DNA from: Lutjanus erythropterus
Lineage: Eukaryota > Chordata > Actinopteri > Lutjaniformes > Lutjanidae
NCBI GenBank assembly: GCA_020091685.1
Contig: CM034603.1
Span: forward strand, 9,592,683-9,656,682
Length of the DNA: 64,000 bases
Direction: 5' to 3'
The notes under the pieces are model-generated. The model searched no databases. It saw only the letters and a program-made list of their open reading frames with translations, and was not told the DNA's origin. The position numbers were made by a program, and so were the translations under genes. Shown piece after piece: positions 62,554 to 64,000 of the stretch (positions within the stretch are counted from its first letter, which is position 1; every line of letters begins with the position of its first letter).

Positions 62554-63200
62554 AGAGCCCGACCAATGTATTGGCCTGATATCGGTCTATCACAGCAACA
62601 GCGGTCTGTATCACTATCAGCGTATATGTTGTCCAGTAAGCTGATGATGCAGCTTGTTTATATTTTTCAATATTTATGTATTCTTGATCATAACTTTACA
62701 CACACTCATACTAGTGAACTTACTGTTTCAGTGCCCTGATGTCATATTGGTAAATTAAGTTCACTGTTAAAGCTAGTACAAAGAGTTTTTAACTGGTTAT
62801 GAGGCATCCTCAATTTAATGATCTGCATAAGTAAACTAGGATCATTTTCTCTGTAAATCACATTTTTACCAAGCCTGTGTTTACATTTCCCCACAGAAAG
62901 TTAGAGTGGATCATACATTAGCTAATCAGAAGGAAGCGGGAGGAGATTTTTAATTACATCTTTTCACCATCACTGTTGTCCACAAGGATTTCCAAAATCA
63001 ACACAATATGAACATTCTTTGTAGTAGCTTTAAATGTTAAAATATCCTGCCTCCATTACACATCTTAGTCTCAAGTATTTGAAAAACCACATATGAGTGT
63101 GTGTTTATGGATATATTCTATATATTATGTATAAGCAATATTGGCCAATATGTGAATATCATAATATTTTCACTCCCTAATATTGGCATTGTCAGGCTCT
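62554..63200. mobile_element. MITE (family B), well-kept copy
   Basis: agagcccgaccaatgtattg at the left and tattggcattgtcaggctct at the right are inverted. The interior has a palindromic flavour (gatatcggtctatcacagca). Sister of 8047-8481. The rest of 62395-63550 shows no gene. Confidence 0.6.
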
Positions 63201-63555
63201 AGATATTAAACCAACTTATCATAAGTTCAAGTCATTGGGTCACTAAATGGCAGAGCTGCACCCATGAAGAAAGCACTGAGCAAAAGTTCTGAACTTTATA
63301 AAAAAAGGTGGTATAATGTGTGATGCAGCTCTGGAGACCCCAGCGTAAGAAACAGAATAAAAACAGCTTATATTGAATTAACACCTCTGTTCTTACAATG
63401 AAATGGTTTACCTTCAACAAAAGTCCCATCACACTTACACAAACATTTCTCTCAGGAGAACTATCTCAGATCTAATACACATTTCCCACTATATGTCACC
63501 TCTTTAACACATTTTGTCAAAATCACTTGCTTTTCCATCACACTACAAACATTGC

Positions 63556-63729
63556 TCAGTCTCTTCCTGCTGTACCGGCTACGCTCCTGTAAAAGTGGGC
63601 AACAAAAACCGGGTCGCGTTCTTCCAGCATGTGCAGGAAATGATTCCTCTCCTCTTCTCCCCAAGACTCGAACCACTGGGTCCACAGGCGCAGCTGGCAT
63701 TCAAAGATGTTTGGTAATCTGTCTTTAAC
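63556..63729 (-). CDS. c14orf119: C14orf119 homologue, last coding exon
   Basis: A minus-strand exon of 58 codons after a pyrimidine-rich acceptor (ccctaataag). It reads VKDRLPNIFECQLRLWTQWF, then continues to AHFYRSVAGTAGRD and stop. Human C14orf119 has the matching IFECQLHLWDQWF, EQERNEF and AVAATAGKD blocks at its C-terminus. It is a small conserved protein of unknown function. Upstream exons lie beyond the right edge. C14orf119 and HOMEZ are near each other on human 14q11.2, which fits the synteny of the window. Confidence 0.85.
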   Translation of the reverse strand, partial: VKDRLPNIFECQLRLWTQWFESWGEEERNHFLHMLEERDPVFVAHFYRSVAGTAGRD

Positions 63730-63805
63730 CTTATTAGGGGGAAAAGAAAAAGAGAAAGCAACTCTTAAATGTTGAAAATGTTGAGATTATAAACATAATT
63801 CTCTC

Positions 63806-63945
63806 ATAGGGCTGCAATTTATGATTGAATTGTCAATTAATTGGTCATGTTTTTCTTGATTAATTGATTTGTTGTTTGGCAACCAATATATCATTATATT
63901 CATTATACATTTTTGACAACTGCTCAATTAATCGTTGCAGCTTTA
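63806..63945. repeat. Fragment of the 'gctgcaa..attaattg' repeat
   Basis: agggctgcaatttatgattg to caattaatcgttgcagc; same family as 45478-45792. It lies in the C14orf119 intron. Confidence 0.5.
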
Positions 63946-63961
63946 CTCTCTGGGCTGTCTG

Positions 63962-64000
63962 TAAAAGGGAAAATTTGGCACTTTTCATGTAGATGTCCAG
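63962..64000. mobile_element. Start of a third family A MITE, cut by the window edge
   Basis: aaaagggaaaatttggcact and tttcatgtagatgtccag match the left end at 7916 almost base for base. Confidence 0.6.

Noticed and set aside
1-64000. Retrovirus-like or other capsid/envelope-bearing elements
   Set aside because: No paired LTRs and no pol, capsid or envelope-like reading frames were noticed; the mobile DNA is of cut-and-paste type, SINEs and unclassified repeats.

Overview
This is nuclear DNA from a teleost fish, most likely a percomorph. Genes are split into short exons by GT-AG introns. The intergenic and intronic DNA is AT-rich and full of small fish DNA-transposon derivatives (MITEs), Tc1 relics, tRNA-derived SINE relics and CA/TG microsatellites. 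The proteins match vertebrate families and the gene set resembles human 14q11-q12 (NEDD8, RNF212B, HOMEZ, DHRS1, C14orf119), so this is a conserved syntenic block. I saw no bacterial, plasmid, CRISPR or retroviral feature.

Layout: 1-480 holds the 5' end of nedd8 (minus strand), whose first coding exon encodes only MLIKVK. Two tandem ZP3-like egg-coat genes follow on the plus strand (1644-5225 and 7384-10169), with matching intron phases and all 12 cysteines conserved. rnf212b (meiotic RING protein, plus, 12886-17893) and homez (single-exon homeobox gene, minus, 19709-21703) lie tail to tail. dhrs1 (SDR enzyme, minus, 25934-29460, eight coding exons, 310 aa) comes next. About 4 kb of repeat-rich DNA leads to a very large plus-strand gene at 34785-62257. 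The final coding exon of C14orf119 (minus, 63556-63729) closes the window.

The standout is the 27-kb gene. About 76 mostly symmetric phase-1 exons encode a predicted signal peptide, a very long coiled coil with many N-glycosylation sequons, and a C-terminal PRY/SPRY (B30.2) domain, roughly 2,150 aa if all exons are used. The coiled coil is built by repeating an 11-exon cassette whose exon lengths (63-69-84-87-84-69-90-90-90-63-63) recur along the gene. Three neighbouring cassettes (41.6-51.2 kb) are nearly identical and differ mainly by short indels, some of which break the frame. That points to consensus errors in a recent tandem repeat, or less likely to decay of new copies. I do not recognise this gene as a named family.

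Functional themes are egg coat (ZP3-like pair), meiotic crossover control (rnf212b), transcription (homez), neddylation (nedd8) and short-chain redox metabolism (dhrs1). Nothing in the sequence shows that they are co-regulated. Gene models were assembled by eye from splice sites, frame continuity and remembered family sequences; no search was run.
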